Source of the DNA: Cupriavidus sp. P-10 | Lineage (GTDB): Bacteria > Pseudomonadota > Gammaproteobacteria > Burkholderiales > Burkholderiaceae | Length of the DNA: 64,000 nucleotides | Direction: 5' to 3' | NCBI RefSeq assembly: GCF_003402535.2 | Contig: NZ_AP025170.1 | Location: 2,418,001 to 2,482,000 of the forward strand | Part shown: positions 9,393 to 18,743 of the stretch, piece by piece | Position numbering within the stretch: position 1 is the first letter of the stretch | Layout of the letters: the number at the start of each line of letters is the position of its first letter | Position numbers and translations under genes: made by a program | The notes under the pieces: model-generated | What the model was told of the DNA's origin: nothing | Seen by the model: the letters and a program-made list of their open reading frames with translations, nothing else | The model's database searches: none

Positions 9393-10880
9393 TCAACGGC
9401 TGACGGTGGCACCGGGGCGCAGCGTCAGTACCTGGGTGGCATCGCCGCGCCGCACGAACACCGCGGCGATCCGGCTCTTGTCCAGCCCGCGCACCAGCTC
9501 GTTGAACTGGCGGGCGTTGGTCACGTCGGTATCGCCCAGGCGCAGGATGATATCGCCCGGACGGATTCCGGCGCGCAGCGCGGGGCCGTCGGCCAATTCG
9601 ACTTCGACGCCCGACTTGAGCTTGAGCTCCTTCAGCCGTGCATCGGGCAGGTCGTTGACCACCAGACCCAGCGCATTAGGCTTGCTGGCTTGTGCGCTGT
9701 CTTCCTTGGGCGCCGCACTGCGGCTGGCGCGGGCCTTGCCGTCCGGCTCCAGTTCGGTGACGGTTATGGTGACCTCGCGGGTCGCGCCCTTGCGCCACAA
9801 CTGCAGCGGCACGCGCGCGCCCGGCTTGGTATCGCCCACCAGGCGCGGCAGGTCCGAGGCGCGCTCGATATCGCGACCGTTGAACTTCAGGATGATGTCG
9901 CCGGCCTCGATCCCGGCCTTTTCGGCGGGGCCGCCCGGTTCGACACTGCCGACCAGCGCGCCGCGCGCACGGCCCAGCCCCAGCGAATCGGCCACTTCCT
10001 TGGTGACATCGCCGATCGCCACCGCGATGCGTCCGCGGGTTACGCGCCCGGCAGTCTTGAGCTGCTCCGACACGCGCATCGCCTCGTCGATCGGGATCGC
10101 GAAGGAAATGCCCATGTAACCGCCGCTGCGGCTGTAGATCTGCGAGTTGATGCCGATCACTTCGCCGCGCAGGTTGATCAGCGGGCCGCCCGAGTTGCCG
10201 GGGTTGACCGCCACGTCGGTCTGGATAAACGGCAGGTAGTCGCCGGTATCGCGGCCCTTGGCCGAGACGATGCCGGCGGTCACGCTGTTATCCAGCCCGA
10301 ACGGCGAGCCGATGGCCAGCACCCACTCGCCCGCGCGGACTTTTTCCGAATCGCCAAGCGGCAGGCGCGGCAGGTTGTTGGCCTCGATCTTCAGCAGCGC
10401 CACGTCGGTACGCTTGTCCGAGCCGATCAGCTTGGCCTTGAATTCGCGCTTGTCGGGCAGCGTCACGTAAATGGTTTCGGCATCGGCGACCACGTGCGCG
10501 TTAGTCATCACATAGCCGTCCTGGCTGATGATGAAGCCCGAGCCGACGCCGCGGCTCTGCTCTTCCTGCTGCGGCGGCTGGCCACGGCGCGGCGGCGTAC
10601 CAGGCGACGGTGCGCCGGGCATGGGCACGCCGAAGAAGCGGCGGAAGAATTCGGCCATCTCATCGTCGTCCCCGGGCGCGCCGCCGCGCTGGCGCACGCG
10701 CTCGGTGGTGCGGATATTGACGACCGCGGGGCTGGCCTTTTCCACCAGGTCGGTGAAATCGGGCAGGTTGTAGTTGGCGGCGGCAGCCTGGGCGTGGCTG
10801 ACTTCGGCCACGGTCGGACCGAACACCAACATGGCAGCCATGACCAGGGCGCGCGCCAGGGCTGGAGATCTGAAAGTCAT
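9393..10880 (-). CDS. mucD: DegP/MucD-type periplasmic serine protease (Do family)
   Basis: This HtrA-type protease and chaperone degrades misfolded envelope proteins. A signal peptide ends around SHAQA. The trypsin-like domain has the His (TNAHVV), Asp (KRTDVALLK) and Ser (NPGNSGGPLI) triad regions, and two PDZ domains follow. A 25-residue Arg/Pro/Gln-rich insert sits before the catalytic domain. The ATG at 10880 lies six bases after GGGAG, which is better than the TTG two codons upstream. It follows rseB in the sigma-E locus, so induction by envelope stress is likely. Confidence 0.95.
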   Translation of the reverse strand: MTFRSPALARALVMAAMLVFGPTVAEVSHAQAAAANYNLPDFTDLVEKASPAVVNIRTTERVRQRGGAPGDDDEMAEFFRRFFGVPMPGAPSPGTPPRRGQPPQQEEQSRGVGSGFIISQDGYVMTNAHVVADAETIYVTLPDKREFKAKLIGSDKRTDVALLKIEANNLPRLPLGDSEKVRAGEWVLAIGSPFGLDNSVTAGIVSAKGRDTGDYLPFIQTDVAVNPGNSGGPLINLRGEVIGINSQIYSRSGGYMGISFAIPIDEAMRVSEQLKTAGRVTRGRIAVAIGDVTKEVADSLGLGRARGALVGSVEPGGPAEKAGIEAGDIILKFNGRDIERASDLPRLVGDTKPGARVPLQLWRKGATREVTITVTELEPDGKARASRSAAPKEDSAQASKPNALGLVVNDLPDARLKELKLKSGVEVELADGPALRAGIRPGDIILRLGDTDVTNARQFNELVRGLDKSRIAAVFVRRGDATQVLTLRPGATVSR

Positions 10881-11009
10881 CGACAACTCCCGGGATTCAG
10901 CGAAAGAAGAAAAACCGATACGATCCCGTGGCTGGGACCCCTCGCGCAGGTTTCATGGGCCGGCACCCGGAATGGGCATCCCGAGGCGCCGGCTGCACCC
11001 GCGTCAGGC

Positions 11010-12098
11010 TCAGTGTACCGCCTTGGGCGGTCGGTACTCTACGGCCGTCGCAAACTGGCGTACGGTGCTCGCCGGCACCTCTCCGACCACGGTGATCCAG
11101 TAGTCGGCGATCCGGCGCACCACGACCTGGGTCGCGCCGAGCGCAGCCACGCCCTCGCGGCGCACACGCTGCTCGGAAACCGGCTCGATGAAGACCGACA
11201 GGCCGGTCAGCCCGTCGCTGTAGACCACCTGCAGGACTTCGAATACCTGGCCGCGGTTGCTGCCCGGCGCCGAGGCGCGCAGCTCGCCCAGCGGACGGCG
11301 CACTTCGCGGATTTTCTGGAAACCCTTCAGCGGCACAGCGATCGTCCAGCCTTCGTCGGCGATATTGGTCGGCTGGTAGTTCACCTCATAGTGATTCCAG
11401 TTGCTGGCGCTCTTGATCGCAGCCAGGATGCGCTGCTTTTCAGACGGCACCCCGATCTGGACTTGCGAGAATGCCACTTGCTCCAGCACCTTGCCGCCAT
11501 CGCCAACCGTCTGCGCACGCATCAGCAGGCCGGAATTCTTCTCGGCCCACAGGCGCACCGCATAGCGCGCGGCATCGTGCGGCTCCAGCGCAAACACCTC
11601 GCAATCCATGCCGGCAACCCGCTCCGCGGGCATCTTGCGCATGTCGTAGAGTTCCAGCACGTCGTTCTTGTTGGTGGCAAGCAGCGCCGGGAAGCGGTCC
11701 TTGGCTTCCTGCTTCTCGACCACCACCAGCTTGGCTTCCGGAATCAGGCTGTGCACCACGTCGTTCTGGCGCAGCACCTCGCGCGGCTTGCCATCCAGCG
11801 TTTCCAGGCGCTCGTACTCGTTGTTGACCAGGTCGCTGTAATGCTGGATGCGCGACGCATGCATGACGCTGCCGCGCTGGTAGATCAGCGTGCCCACGTA
11901 GTTCTCGCGTTGCGCCGCCTTGTGGATCTTGTTGAGCCACGCGGTGGCGTCGCGTCGGTTCAGCGTACTGTCCGTCGGCTGCGCGGTTGCCGCTGCAGCA
12001 GTCAGACACAAGGCCAGAAAAAGGGACCTACGCAGGGCCCCAATTCTCTGTGCGCCCGCTACATAGGCGGACGACCGTCCTTTATGCATGTCCGGCAT
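11010..12098 (-). CDS. rseB: Sigma-E regulatory protein RseB/MucB
   Basis: RseB is a periplasmic protein that binds the anti-sigma factor RseA, protects it from DegS and senses lipoprotein-like signals. An N-terminal signal peptide ends near TAAAATAQ. The lipid-transport-like fold includes NYVGTLIYQRG near its start and the typical ERLETLDG stretch. The ATG at 12098 overlaps the rseA stop by one base (TAATG), giving translational coupling. A second ATG lies three codons in. The 362-residue length is normal. Confidence 0.95.
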   Translation of the reverse strand: MPDMHKGRSSAYVAGAQRIGALRRSLFLALCLTAAAATAQPTDSTLNRRDATAWLNKIHKAAQRENYVGTLIYQRGSVMHASRIQHYSDLVNNEYERLETLDGKPREVLRQNDVVHSLIPEAKLVVVEKQEAKDRFPALLATNKNDVLELYDMRKMPAERVAGMDCEVFALEPHDAARYAVRLWAEKNSGLLMRAQTVGDGGKVLEQVAFSQVQIGVPSEKQRILAAIKSASNWNHYEVNYQPTNIADEGWTIAVPLKGFQKIREVRRPLGELRASAPGSNRGQVFEVLQVVYSDGLTGLSVFIEPVSEQRVRREGVAALGATQVVVRRIADYWITVVGEVPASTVRQFATAVEYRPPKAVH

Positions 12099-12721
12099 TA
12101 TTCCTGCGTATTTTCCTGAGAGAAGCTGGCGCCGTTGGCAACCGTGCGCATGGTCGGCACGAACGCATCCGTTGCCACCGAAGTGCGATGGGCACGCAGG
12201 TATTCGTCCAGTCGCGGGTCGCGGATCATCTGGGTGTCGGCCACGGTGACGATACCGGCAGCCGGCGCGGCTGCGGACGGTTCCGCGCGTGCCACCACGG
12301 CTTCGGGCGTCGCCAGGCCGGCGGGTCCGCGCATCTGCGGCACCACCACCCAGCTGACCGCCGCCACCGCCGCCGCGATCGCCGTACCCGGCAAGGCGCG
12401 GCGCACCCACGACGGCCTGACCAGCAGGCGGTGGCGGGCGCTGGCTTGCGCCACGGCCGGCACCAGCACGTGCGGCTCGGCTTCCAGGCGCGCGGAGAAA
12501 CAAGAGAGGAAATCGGCGGTGGAGCCCGCGTGCGTCAGGTCTTCCGAGCGCAGCGCATCACCGATTAGCTGGTACGTGCTCCAGTCCGCCATGCCGGCGT
12601 CGCTTTTCGCGAGATCGAGCACGGCATTGACTTCGTGCGGCGCCAGTTCGCCATCCATCAGAACGGAGATCTGCTCCGCTGCTTCCATTACATGAACCGA
12701 CTGCTTATGAGCCTGACCCAT
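12098..12721 (-). CDS. rseA: Anti-sigma-E factor RseA/MucA
   Basis: RseA holds the sigma factor at the membrane until stress-triggered proteolysis. The N-terminal anti-sigma domain includes EQISVLMDGELAPHE. One transmembrane segment follows (ALPGTAIAAAVAAVSWVVV, around residues 105-125), then a periplasmic domain with the typical DEYLRAHR motif near the end. The start is uncertain: ATG 12721 is used, TTG 12733 and ATG 12688 are alternatives, and none has a strong ribosome-binding site. It sits between rpoE and rseB. Confidence 0.92.
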   Translation of the reverse strand: MGQAHKQSVHVMEAAEQISVLMDGELAPHEVNAVLDLAKSDAGMADWSTYQLIGDALRSEDLTHAGSTADFLSCFSARLEAEPHVLVPAVAQASARHRLLVRPSWVRRALPGTAIAAAVAAVSWVVVPQMRGPAGLATPEAVVARAEPSAAAPAAGIVTVADTQMIRDPRLDEYLRAHRTSVATDAFVPTMRTVANGASFSQENTQE

Positions 12722-12837
12722 TTCCCACCCCAAGACATTCCATTGAACACCGATAATCCCGTCTACTGCTGTCGCTTATCGATGCAGGAATAGGCTGCAA
12801 CGCTGGCCGCACGACATTGTTCTTTGCTACCGAACCA

Positions 12838-13437
12838 CTACCACCGCTTGCCCTCTGCCGTTCCCAGCAGCGGGCGCAATCTTTCGGCAATCGCCTCGCG
12901 CGCACGGAAGATCCGCGAGCGCACCGTGCCGATCGGACATCCCATCGCCTCCGCGATTTCCTCATAGCTGAGGCCCTCGATCTCGCGCAGGGTGATGGCG
13001 GTCCGCAATTCCTCCGGCAGTGCTTCCATCGCGCGGTTCACCGTCTCGGCGACCTGGCGCGTGTGGAGCATCGACTCCGGCGTATTGATATCCCTTAGTT
13101 GCTCACCGTCCGCAAAAGTTTCAGCCTCTTCCGCATCGATATCGCTCGACGCTTCCGGCCGGCGGCCCTGGGTAGCCAGGTAGTTCTTGGCCGTGTTGAC
13201 GGCGATCCGGTACAGCCACGTGTAGAAGGCCGACTCCCCGCGAAACTGGGGCAAGGCGCGATATGCCTTGATAAAGGCATCCTGCGCCACATCCTCGACT
13301 TCGGCGGGGTCCCTGACCAGGCGCGAGATCAGGCGAATGATCTTCCGATGGTATTTGGTCACCAGAAGTTCAAAGGCCCGCTTGTCGCCCTGCTGGACGC
13401 GTTCAACTAGGAGCTGATCGGCTTCGCGTTCGCTCAC
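12838..13437 (-). CDS. rpoE: ECF RNA polymerase sigma factor RpoE/AlgU
   Basis: This extracytoplasmic-function sigma factor controls the envelope stress response. Region 2 is clear (DVAQDAFIKAYRALPQFRG, then FYTWLYRIAVNTAKNYL). Region 4 carries the helix-turn-helix (ITLREIEGLSYEEIAEAMG, then PIGTVRSRIFRARE). The 199-residue length is standard. The GTG start has AGGTGA upstream. It leads rpoE-rseA-rseB-mucD, and a candidate sigma-E-type promoter lies about 100 bases upstream, as expected for autoregulation. I found no rseC/mucC homologue in the cluster. Confidence 0.97.
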   Translation of the reverse strand: MSEREADQLLVERVQQGDKRAFELLVTKYHRKIIRLISRLVRDPAEVEDVAQDAFIKAYRALPQFRGESAFYTWLYRIAVNTAKNYLATQGRRPEASSDIDAEEAETFADGEQLRDINTPESMLHTRQVAETVNRAMEALPEELRTAITLREIEGLSYEEIAEAMGCPIGTVRSRIFRAREAIAERLRPLLGTAEGKRW

Positions 13438-13536
13438 GTATGGCTCACCTGCAGTGTATCTCTTGGTTTGGTCGTCACGACAAACGTTGTATTTTACCTA
13501 CGATTCTCCGCCCACTCCGTCGAGCAACGCGCACCC

Positions 13537-13564
13537 TGTGACCGTGAATTAACAAATTCGTTCC
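13537..13564 (-). promoter_or_regulatory. Candidate sigma-E-type promoter for rpoE
   Basis: On the minus strand GGAACGA (13564-13558) and GTCACA (13542-13537) are separated by 15 bases. This resembles the sigma-E consensus GGAACTT / GTCTAA. It is placed 100 bases before the rpoE GTG and overlaps the end of the upstream hypothetical gene. The match is partial, so this is a prediction. Confidence 0.45.
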
Positions 13565-14094
13565 TTCGCGGCCGCTTCCGGTTGCACCTGCAGTGCAACT
13601 CTGGCGGCACGTTGCAACCGCCGCGAGAGTTCCGGCGAACCGGCTTGGCAGGGGAGGAAGACGGCACCCGGCAGGCCGGGCGCCCTGGAGGCGAGGCGCA
13701 AGACAGCTGCGTCGCCTGCTTGCCAGAAGCCGGTGACCACAACTTCATGGCAACTGGCGCCGGGGGCTTCAATACGGATCCGCAGTGGTCCTTTGCCGTC
13801 GGGCGCCGGCAGCATCGCCGTGCAGCGCCAGCGCAATGCCTGCACCCATCGGCGCCAACTGCGCACAACGGCAGCGGCGGCAACCAGGGTCAGCAGCGCC
13901 AGCGCGCCATGCCACCACAGCATGCCGGCCGGGCTGGCGGCAACGGTGTCGGCCAACGCCGACGCGAGCAGCCCCACTGCCGCCGCCTCACCGACGCAGA
14001 ACAACAACAGGGTCCACCGCAACCGGTGGACCCTGTCCTGGCGCAGCCCGCGCAGGGCTCGCCTCAACCACGGATCAGACGCGGCGGAAGACAA
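13549..14094 (-). CDS. Hypothetical membrane protein between fabF and rpoE
   Basis: The predicted product has about 181 residues and begins with a basic amphipathic stretch. Two hydrophobic segments follow: [19 protein letters not shown] near residues 28-46, and a second around [19 protein letters not shown]. The rest is a soluble Arg/Ala-rich C-terminal half. The reading frame overlaps the fabF stop region by 20 bases and uses a weak TTG start; another TTG at 14067 lies just past the fabF stop. It has the look of a YgfX-like or other small two-helix inner-membrane protein, but I cannot assign it. Coupling to fabF translation is plausible. Confidence 0.6.
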   Translation of the reverse strand: MSSAASDPWLRRALRGLRQDRVHRLRWTLLLFCVGEAAAVGLLASALADTVAASPAGMLWWHGALALLTLVAAAAVVRSWRRWVQALRWRCTAMLPAPDGKGPLRIRIEAPGASCHEVVVTGFWQAGDAAVLRLASRAPGLPGAVFLPCQAGSPELSRRLQRAARVALQVQPEAAAKERIC

Positions 14095-15307
14095 GCGTAC
14101 CGTTGGTACCGCCGAAACCGAAGTTGTTCTTCACCGCAATGTCGATCTTCATCTCACGCGCCGTGTTGGCCACGTAGTCCAGATCGCATTCCGGATCCTG
14201 GTTGTCGATGTTGATCGTCGGCGGCGACACCTGGTTGTGCACGGCCAGCACGGTGAAGACCGATTCCAGGCCGCCGGCGCCGCCCAGCAGGTGGCCGGTC
14301 ATCGACTTGGTCGAGTTCACCACCATCTTGTAGGCCTGGTCGCCGAACGCTGCCTTGATGGCATCGGATTCGTTCTTGTCGCCGAGCGGCGTCGACGTGC
14401 CATGCGCATTCAGGTAATGAACCTGATCCGCGTTGATGCCTGCGTCCTTCAGCGCGTTGACCATGCAGCGGCGCGGGCCGTCCATGTTCGGCGCCGTCAT
14501 GTGGAACGCATCGCCGCTCATGCCGAAGCCGATCAGCTCGGCATAGATGCGCGCGCCGCGCGCCTTGGCCGACTCGTACTCTTCCAGCATCATCACGCCG
14601 GCGCCCTCGCCCAGCACGAAGCCGTCACGGTCCTTGTCCCACGGACGCGAGGCCGCTGCCGGGTCGTCGTTGCGGGTCGACAGCGCGCGGGCCGCGGCAA
14701 AGCCGCCAATGCCCAGCGGCGACACCGTCGACTCGGCGCCGCCCGCCAGCATGGCGTCGGCGTCACCGGCCTGGATCAGGCGAGCGGCAAGGCCGATGCT
14801 GTGCAGGCCGGTCGTGCACGCGGTCACGGCAGCCAGGTTCGGGCCCTTGATGCCGTGGATGATCGACAGGTGGCCGGCGATCATGTTGATGATCGAGCCC
14901 GGCACAAAGAACGGCGAAATGCGGCGCGGACCGCGCTCGGTCAGCACCGCTTTGGTGTCTTCGATCATCGGCAGGCCGCCGATGCCCGAGCCGACCAGTA
15001 CGCCGATGCGCTCGGCGTTGGCTTCGCTCACTTCCAGGCCGCTGTCCTTCAGGGCCTGCGTACCCGCGGCGATGCCGTAATGGATAAACGTATCCATATT
15101 GCGGGCTTCCTTGGCCGGGATGTAATCCTCGGCATTGAAGCCCTTCACTTCACCGGCGAAGTGCACGGAAAGCGCGGAGTGATCGAATTTGGTAATGGTG
15201 GCGATGCCGGACTTGCCGGCTACCAGGTTGGCCCAGCCTTCGGCAACCGTGTTTCCGACCGGAGACACAAGGCCAAGCCCAGTGACGACGACGCGACGAC
15301 GGCTCAC
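14075..15307 (-). CDS. fabF: 3-oxoacyl-ACP synthase II (beta-ketoacyl-ACP synthase II)
   Basis: FabF carries out elongation condensation in type II fatty-acid synthesis. The active-site Cys lies in [13 protein letters not shown], and the two catalytic His residues lie in [11 protein letters not shown] and [11 protein letters not shown]. The 410-residue length is normal. The start is GTG with AGGAAAAC eight bases upstream. It follows acpP, separated by 184 bases that hold a long hairpin, and is the last gene of the fab cluster. Confidence 0.98.
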   Translation of the reverse strand: MSRRRVVVTGLGLVSPVGNTVAEGWANLVAGKSGIATITKFDHSALSVHFAGEVKGFNAEDYIPAKEARNMDTFIHYGIAAGTQALKDSGLEVSEANAERIGVLVGSGIGGLPMIEDTKAVLTERGPRRISPFFVPGSIINMIAGHLSIIHGIKGPNLAAVTACTTGLHSIGLAARLIQAGDADAMLAGGAESTVSPLGIGGFAAARALSTRNDDPAAASRPWDKDRDGFVLGEGAGVMMLEEYESAKARGARIYAELIGFGMSGDAFHMTAPNMDGPRRCMVNALKDAGINADQVHYLNAHGTSTPLGDKNESDAIKAAFGDQAYKMVVNSTKSMTGHLLGGAGGLESVFTVLAVHNQVSPPTINIDNQDPECDLDYVANTAREMKIDIAVKNNFGFGGTNGTLVFRRV

Positions 15308-15413
15308 TATGTTTTCCTACGGGTGCGTGAAGATGCAACGGAACGACGGATCAGCCTGCCACCGGCTCGCCGGCGGACAAACGCATTCCATTCTGCGTCT
15401 TCGAACAGACGAA

Positions 15414-15471
15414 AGCCACAGAAAACAGCAAGGCACGGCCGCGACGGCCCGCCCACCTGCCTTCTGTGGCT
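15414..15471 (-). promoter_or_regulatory. Long hairpin in the acpP-fabF spacer
   Basis: AGCCACAGAA (15414-15423) pairs perfectly with TTCTGTGGCT (15462-15471). Inner stems AGGCA/TGCCT and GGCCG/CGGCC are nested inside. On the transcribed strand the stem is followed by TTTCGTCTG, a weak U-tract. It may be a partial terminator or an mRNA 3'-end stabiliser that lets acpP be made in excess over fabF. Confidence 0.6.
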
Positions 15472-15491
15472 CGGAATTCAGATACGACGGC

Positions 15492-15731
15492 TTAGGCCTT
15501 GACGTGCGCGGTGGCGTAGTCGATTGCCTGTTGCACGGTCGTGATCTTTTCGGCTTCCTCATCGGGAATTTCCATGCCGAATTCATCTTCCAACGCCATC
15601 ACGAGTTCAACCGTGTCCAGCGAATCCGCACCGAGATCGTTCACGAACGAGGATTCGTTCTTGATGTCTGCCTCGGCCACGCCAAGCTGTTCTGCCACGA
15701 TTTTCTTGACGCGTTGTTCGATATTGTCCAT
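15492..15731 (-). CDS. acpP: Acyl carrier protein
   Basis: AcpP carries growing acyl chains on a phosphopantetheine arm. In the 79-residue acidic protein, [11 protein letters not shown] contains the Ser that AcpS modifies. GGAGG lies just upstream of the ATG, the strongest ribosome-binding site in the cluster, fitting a very abundant protein. A -10-like TAAAAT on the minus strand (15773-15768) in the 180-base fabG-acpP gap could give acpP its own promoter, but no convincing -35 is visible. It sits between fabG and fabF. Confidence 0.98.
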
Positions 15732-15911
15732 GTAACCCTCCAGGGAAGTTCGACAAAAAGTGGGCGCATTTTAGCAGGTTTGGGGCAACAGAAATGCCGC
15801 CTGCCAAGCTTTGCAAGAATCGCGCCCGTTTGGTTCGGAAAACTACGACTTCACTACGGCTTCAGGCAGCTTCTTCCGGCTTTTTCCGGAAAACCGCCAC
15901 CCGAAAACCGG

Positions 15912-16661
15912 TTAATTCATGTACATCCCGCCGTTCACATGCAGTGTGGTGCCGGTGATATAGGCGGCTTGCGGACCGGCCAGAAAGGCCACCGCATTGG
16001 CGATATCCTCGGGCTTACCCAGGCGGCCCAGCGGGATCTGCTGCTTGAGCGAAGCATGCTGCTCTTCGGACAGCGCCTTGGTCATGTCGGTATCGATAAA
16101 GCCCGGCGCGACGCAGTTGACGGTCACGTTACGGCTGCCGATTTCCGCGGCCAGCGAACGGGTCATGCCGGCCACGCCCGCCTTGGCGGCCGAGTAGTTC
16201 ATCTGCCCAGGGTTGCCGACCGAGCCGACCACCGAAGTGATATTGATGATACGGCCCTGGCGCGCCTTCATCATCGGGCGCAGCACCGCGCGCGACAGGC
16301 GGAATACCGAAGTCAGGTTGGTCTGGATGACCGCGATCCAGTCCTCGTCCTTCATGCGCATCGCCAGCTGGTCCTGCGTGATACCCGCATTGTTCACCAG
16401 CACGCCGATACCGCCGTGCGCCTTCACGATCTCGTCGATCAGGGCTTCGCAAGCGGCCGCGTCATTGACGTTCAGCACCGCACCCTTGCCCTTCAGGCCT
16501 TCGGCGCCGAGGTATTCCGTGATGCCGGCAGCACCGGACTCGCTGGTGGCCGTGCCGATCACGGTGGCGCCCTGGCGGGCCAGCTCCAGCGCGATGGCGC
16601 GACCGATGCCGCGCGAGGCGCCGGTGACCAGCGCAACCTGGTTATCGAGAAGTTTGGTCAT
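15912..16661 (-). CDS. fabG: 3-oxoacyl-ACP reductase
   Basis: This NADPH-dependent short-chain dehydrogenase performs the first reduction in each fatty-acid elongation cycle. The cofactor motif is TGASRGIGRA, the NNAG motif is present (VLVNNAGITQ), and YSAAKAG holds the catalytic Tyr and Lys. The 249-residue length is standard, and the C-terminus ends in GGMYMN as in FabG proteins. It lies 41 bases after fabD. Confidence 0.98.
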   Translation of the reverse strand: MTKLLDNQVALVTGASRGIGRAIALELARQGATVIGTATSESGAAGITEYLGAEGLKGKGAVLNVNDAAACEALIDEIVKAHGGIGVLVNNAGITQDQLAMRMKDEDWIAVIQTNLTSVFRLSRAVLRPMMKARQGRIINITSVVGSVGNPGQMNYSAAKAGVAGMTRSLAAEIGSRNVTVNCVAPGFIDTDMTKALSEEQHASLKQQIPLGRLGKPEDIANAVAFLAGPQAAYITGTTLHVNGGMYMN

Positions 16662-16702
16662 GCAGAGTGTCCTTTCGTACTCTTTCGTGCTTTGTGCCTG
16701 GC

Positions 16703-17632
16703 TTATTTCAGCAGCGCCAGCGTGTCCTGCAGCGAGGCCGGATCGAAGATCGCGCCGCCAGTCAGGTTGCCGTCAATGCGCTTGGTCATGCCGGCCAGCA
16801 CCTTGCCCGGGCCGCATTCGATCACGTGCGTGACGCCTTCGGCGGCAAGCTTCTGCACGCACTCGACCCAGCGCACCGGCGCCGCGGCCTGGCGCACCAG
16901 CGCGTCCTTGATCGCTTCCGGATCGTTGACGATCGCGACATCGACGTTGTTCACCAGCGGGATCGACGGCGCCGAGAACGCCACCCCGGCCATGCGCTCG
17001 CGCAGGCGGTCCGAAGCGGGCTTGAGCAGCGACGAGTGGAACGGCGCCGATACCGGCAGCGGCAGCGCGCGCTTGGCACCCTTGGCCTTGGCGATCTCGC
17101 ATGCCTTCTCGACCGCGCCCTTGTGGCCGGCGATCACGACCTGCGACGGGGCGTTGAAGTTGACCGCTTCGACCACGCCGGCGGCAGCCGCCTCGGCGCA
17201 CGCGGCACGGACGTCGTCATCGGACAGGCCCAGGATCGCAGCCATGCCGCCCTCGCCCACCGGCACGGCTTCCTGCATGGCCTGCGCGCGGAAACGCACC
17301 AGCGGCACCGCGTCGGCAAACGGGATCACGCCCGCGGCCACCAGCGCCGAGTACTCGCCCAGGCTGTGGCCCGCCACGAGTGCCGGGGCCGGGCCGCCGG
17401 CATCGAGCCACGCGCGGTAGACCGCCACGGCGGCGGTCAGCATCACCGGCTGCGTATTGGTGGTCAGGTTCAGCTCTTCGGAGGGACCCTCGGCGATCAG
17501 GCGGCCGAGATCCTGGCCCAGCGCGGCCGAGGCTTCTTCCACGGTGGCGCGCACGACGGCGTTATCCGCAAAGGCATTGAGCATGCCGACCGACTGCGAA
17601 CCCTGGCCGGGAAATACGAAAGCGAATTTCAT
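16703..17632 (-). CDS. fabD: Malonyl-CoA:ACP transacylase
   Basis: FabD moves malonyl from CoA to ACP, making the extender unit. N-terminal FVFPGQGSQSVGM and GHSLGEYSAL, with the nucleophile Ser, are diagnostic, and the catalytic His lies in SAPFHSSLL. The start at ATG 17632 (MKFAF) is preferred because an upstream in-frame ATG would add 17 atypical residues. At 309 residues it fits the family. It follows fabH by 78 bases. Confidence 0.98.
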   Translation of the reverse strand: MKFAFVFPGQGSQSVGMLNAFADNAVVRATVEEASAALGQDLGRLIAEGPSEELNLTTNTQPVMLTAAVAVYRAWLDAGGPAPALVAGHSLGEYSALVAAGVIPFADAVPLVRFRAQAMQEAVPVGEGGMAAILGLSDDDVRAACAEAAAAGVVEAVNFNAPSQVVIAGHKGAVEKACEIAKAKGAKRALPLPVSAPFHSSLLKPASDRLRERMAGVAFSAPSIPLVNNVDVAIVNDPEAIKDALVRQAAAPVRWVECVQKLAAEGVTHVIECGPGKVLAGMTKRIDGNLTGGAIFDPASLQDTLALLK

Positions 17633-17710
17633 CGGATTGGAACCCTTTATGGAACGGGAAGCCGGCGCGGCGGCGCGCGGCATTGGCGCGCACCGGGCAC
17701 CGGCTGCGAA

Positions 17711-18691
17711 TTACATGCGCAGCAGAACCGCGCCCCAGGTAAAGCCGCCGCCAACGCCTTCCATCAGCACGGTCTGGCCCGGGCGGATGCGACCGTCACG
17801 CACGGCGACGTCGAGCGCCAGCGGGATCGACGCGGCCGAGGTGTTGCCGTGCTCGTGCACGGTGGCGACCATGCGTTCGGCGGGCAGGCCCAGCTTCCTG
17901 GCGGTGCCTTGCATGATGCGGATATTGGCCTGGTGCGGGATCAGCCAGTCGACCTGCTCCGCCGAAAGGCTTGCCGCTTCCATGGCTTCGCGCGCAACCT
18001 TGTCGAGCACGGTCACGGCGAGCTTGAACACGGCCTGGCCATCCATGTGCAGGAACGGGTTGCCGGTGATATTGCCGCCCGAGACATTGCCCGGCACGCA
18101 CAGGATGTCGACGTGGCTGCCGTCCGAGTGCATCGCGCTCGACAGGATGCCAGGCTCCTCCGACGCGGTCAGCACGACTGCGCCGGCGCCATCACCGAAC
18201 AGCACGCAGGTGGTACGGTCGTTGAAATCCAGGATGCGCGAAAACACCTCGGTGCCGATCACCAGCACGTTGCGGTGCGAGCCGCTGCGGATGAACTTGT
18301 CGGCCGTGGCCAGCGCATAGACAAAGCCCGAGCACACCGCCTGCAGGTCGAACGCCGCGCAGTGGTTGGTGATGCCCAGTTTTTGCTGCACCATGCACGC
18401 GGTGCTGGGAAACACGAAGTCCGGCGTCGAGGTGGCGACGATGATCAGGTCGATGCTCTGCCTGTCGATGCCGGCGGCCTCGATGGCCTGCTCGGCTGCC
18501 TTGACGGCCAGATCGCTGCTGGTTACGTCGGGCTCGGCCCAGTGGCGCGCCGAGATACCGCTGCGCGAGACGATCCACTCGTCACTGGTCTCGATGCCCT
18601 TTTCGGCAAGCTGCGCCGCCAGATCATGGTTGGTCACGCGCCGCGGGGGCAGGTAGCTCCCGGTACCGATGATTTTTGCGTACTTGGTCAT
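17711..18691 (-). CDS. fabH: 3-oxoacyl-ACP synthase III (initiation condensing enzyme)
   Basis: FabH condenses acetyl-CoA with malonyl-ACP to start fatty-acid synthesis. The Cys-His-Asn triad regions are visible: [21 protein letters not shown] and [11 protein letters not shown]. The 326-residue length and the N-terminal [16 protein letters not shown] are typical. It lies 52 bases after plsX in the same direction. Confidence 0.98.
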   Translation of the reverse strand: MTKYAKIIGTGSYLPPRRVTNHDLAAQLAEKGIETSDEWIVSRSGISARHWAEPDVTSSDLAVKAAEQAIEAAGIDRQSIDLIIVATSTPDFVFPSTACMVQQKLGITNHCAAFDLQAVCSGFVYALATADKFIRSGSHRNVLVIGTEVFSRILDFNDRTTCVLFGDGAGAVVLTASEEPGILSSAMHSDGSHVDILCVPGNVSGGNITGNPFLHMDGQAVFKLAVTVLDKVAREAMEAASLSAEQVDWLIPHQANIRIMQGTARKLGLPAERMVATVHEHGNTSAASIPLALDVAVRDGRIRPGQTVLMEGVGGGFTWGAVLLRM

Positions 18692-18743
18692 GTAGTGTCG
18701 GATCGTATGGACCGCAGTTCCCGCTGGCCGGCGCGCAAGGCGC

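Noticed and set aside
8946..12119. A 1057-codon plus-strand open frame opposite mucD and rseB
   Set aside because: It is His/Arg/Ala-rich shadow coding; the minus strand carries clearly conserved proteases and RseB in the same interval.
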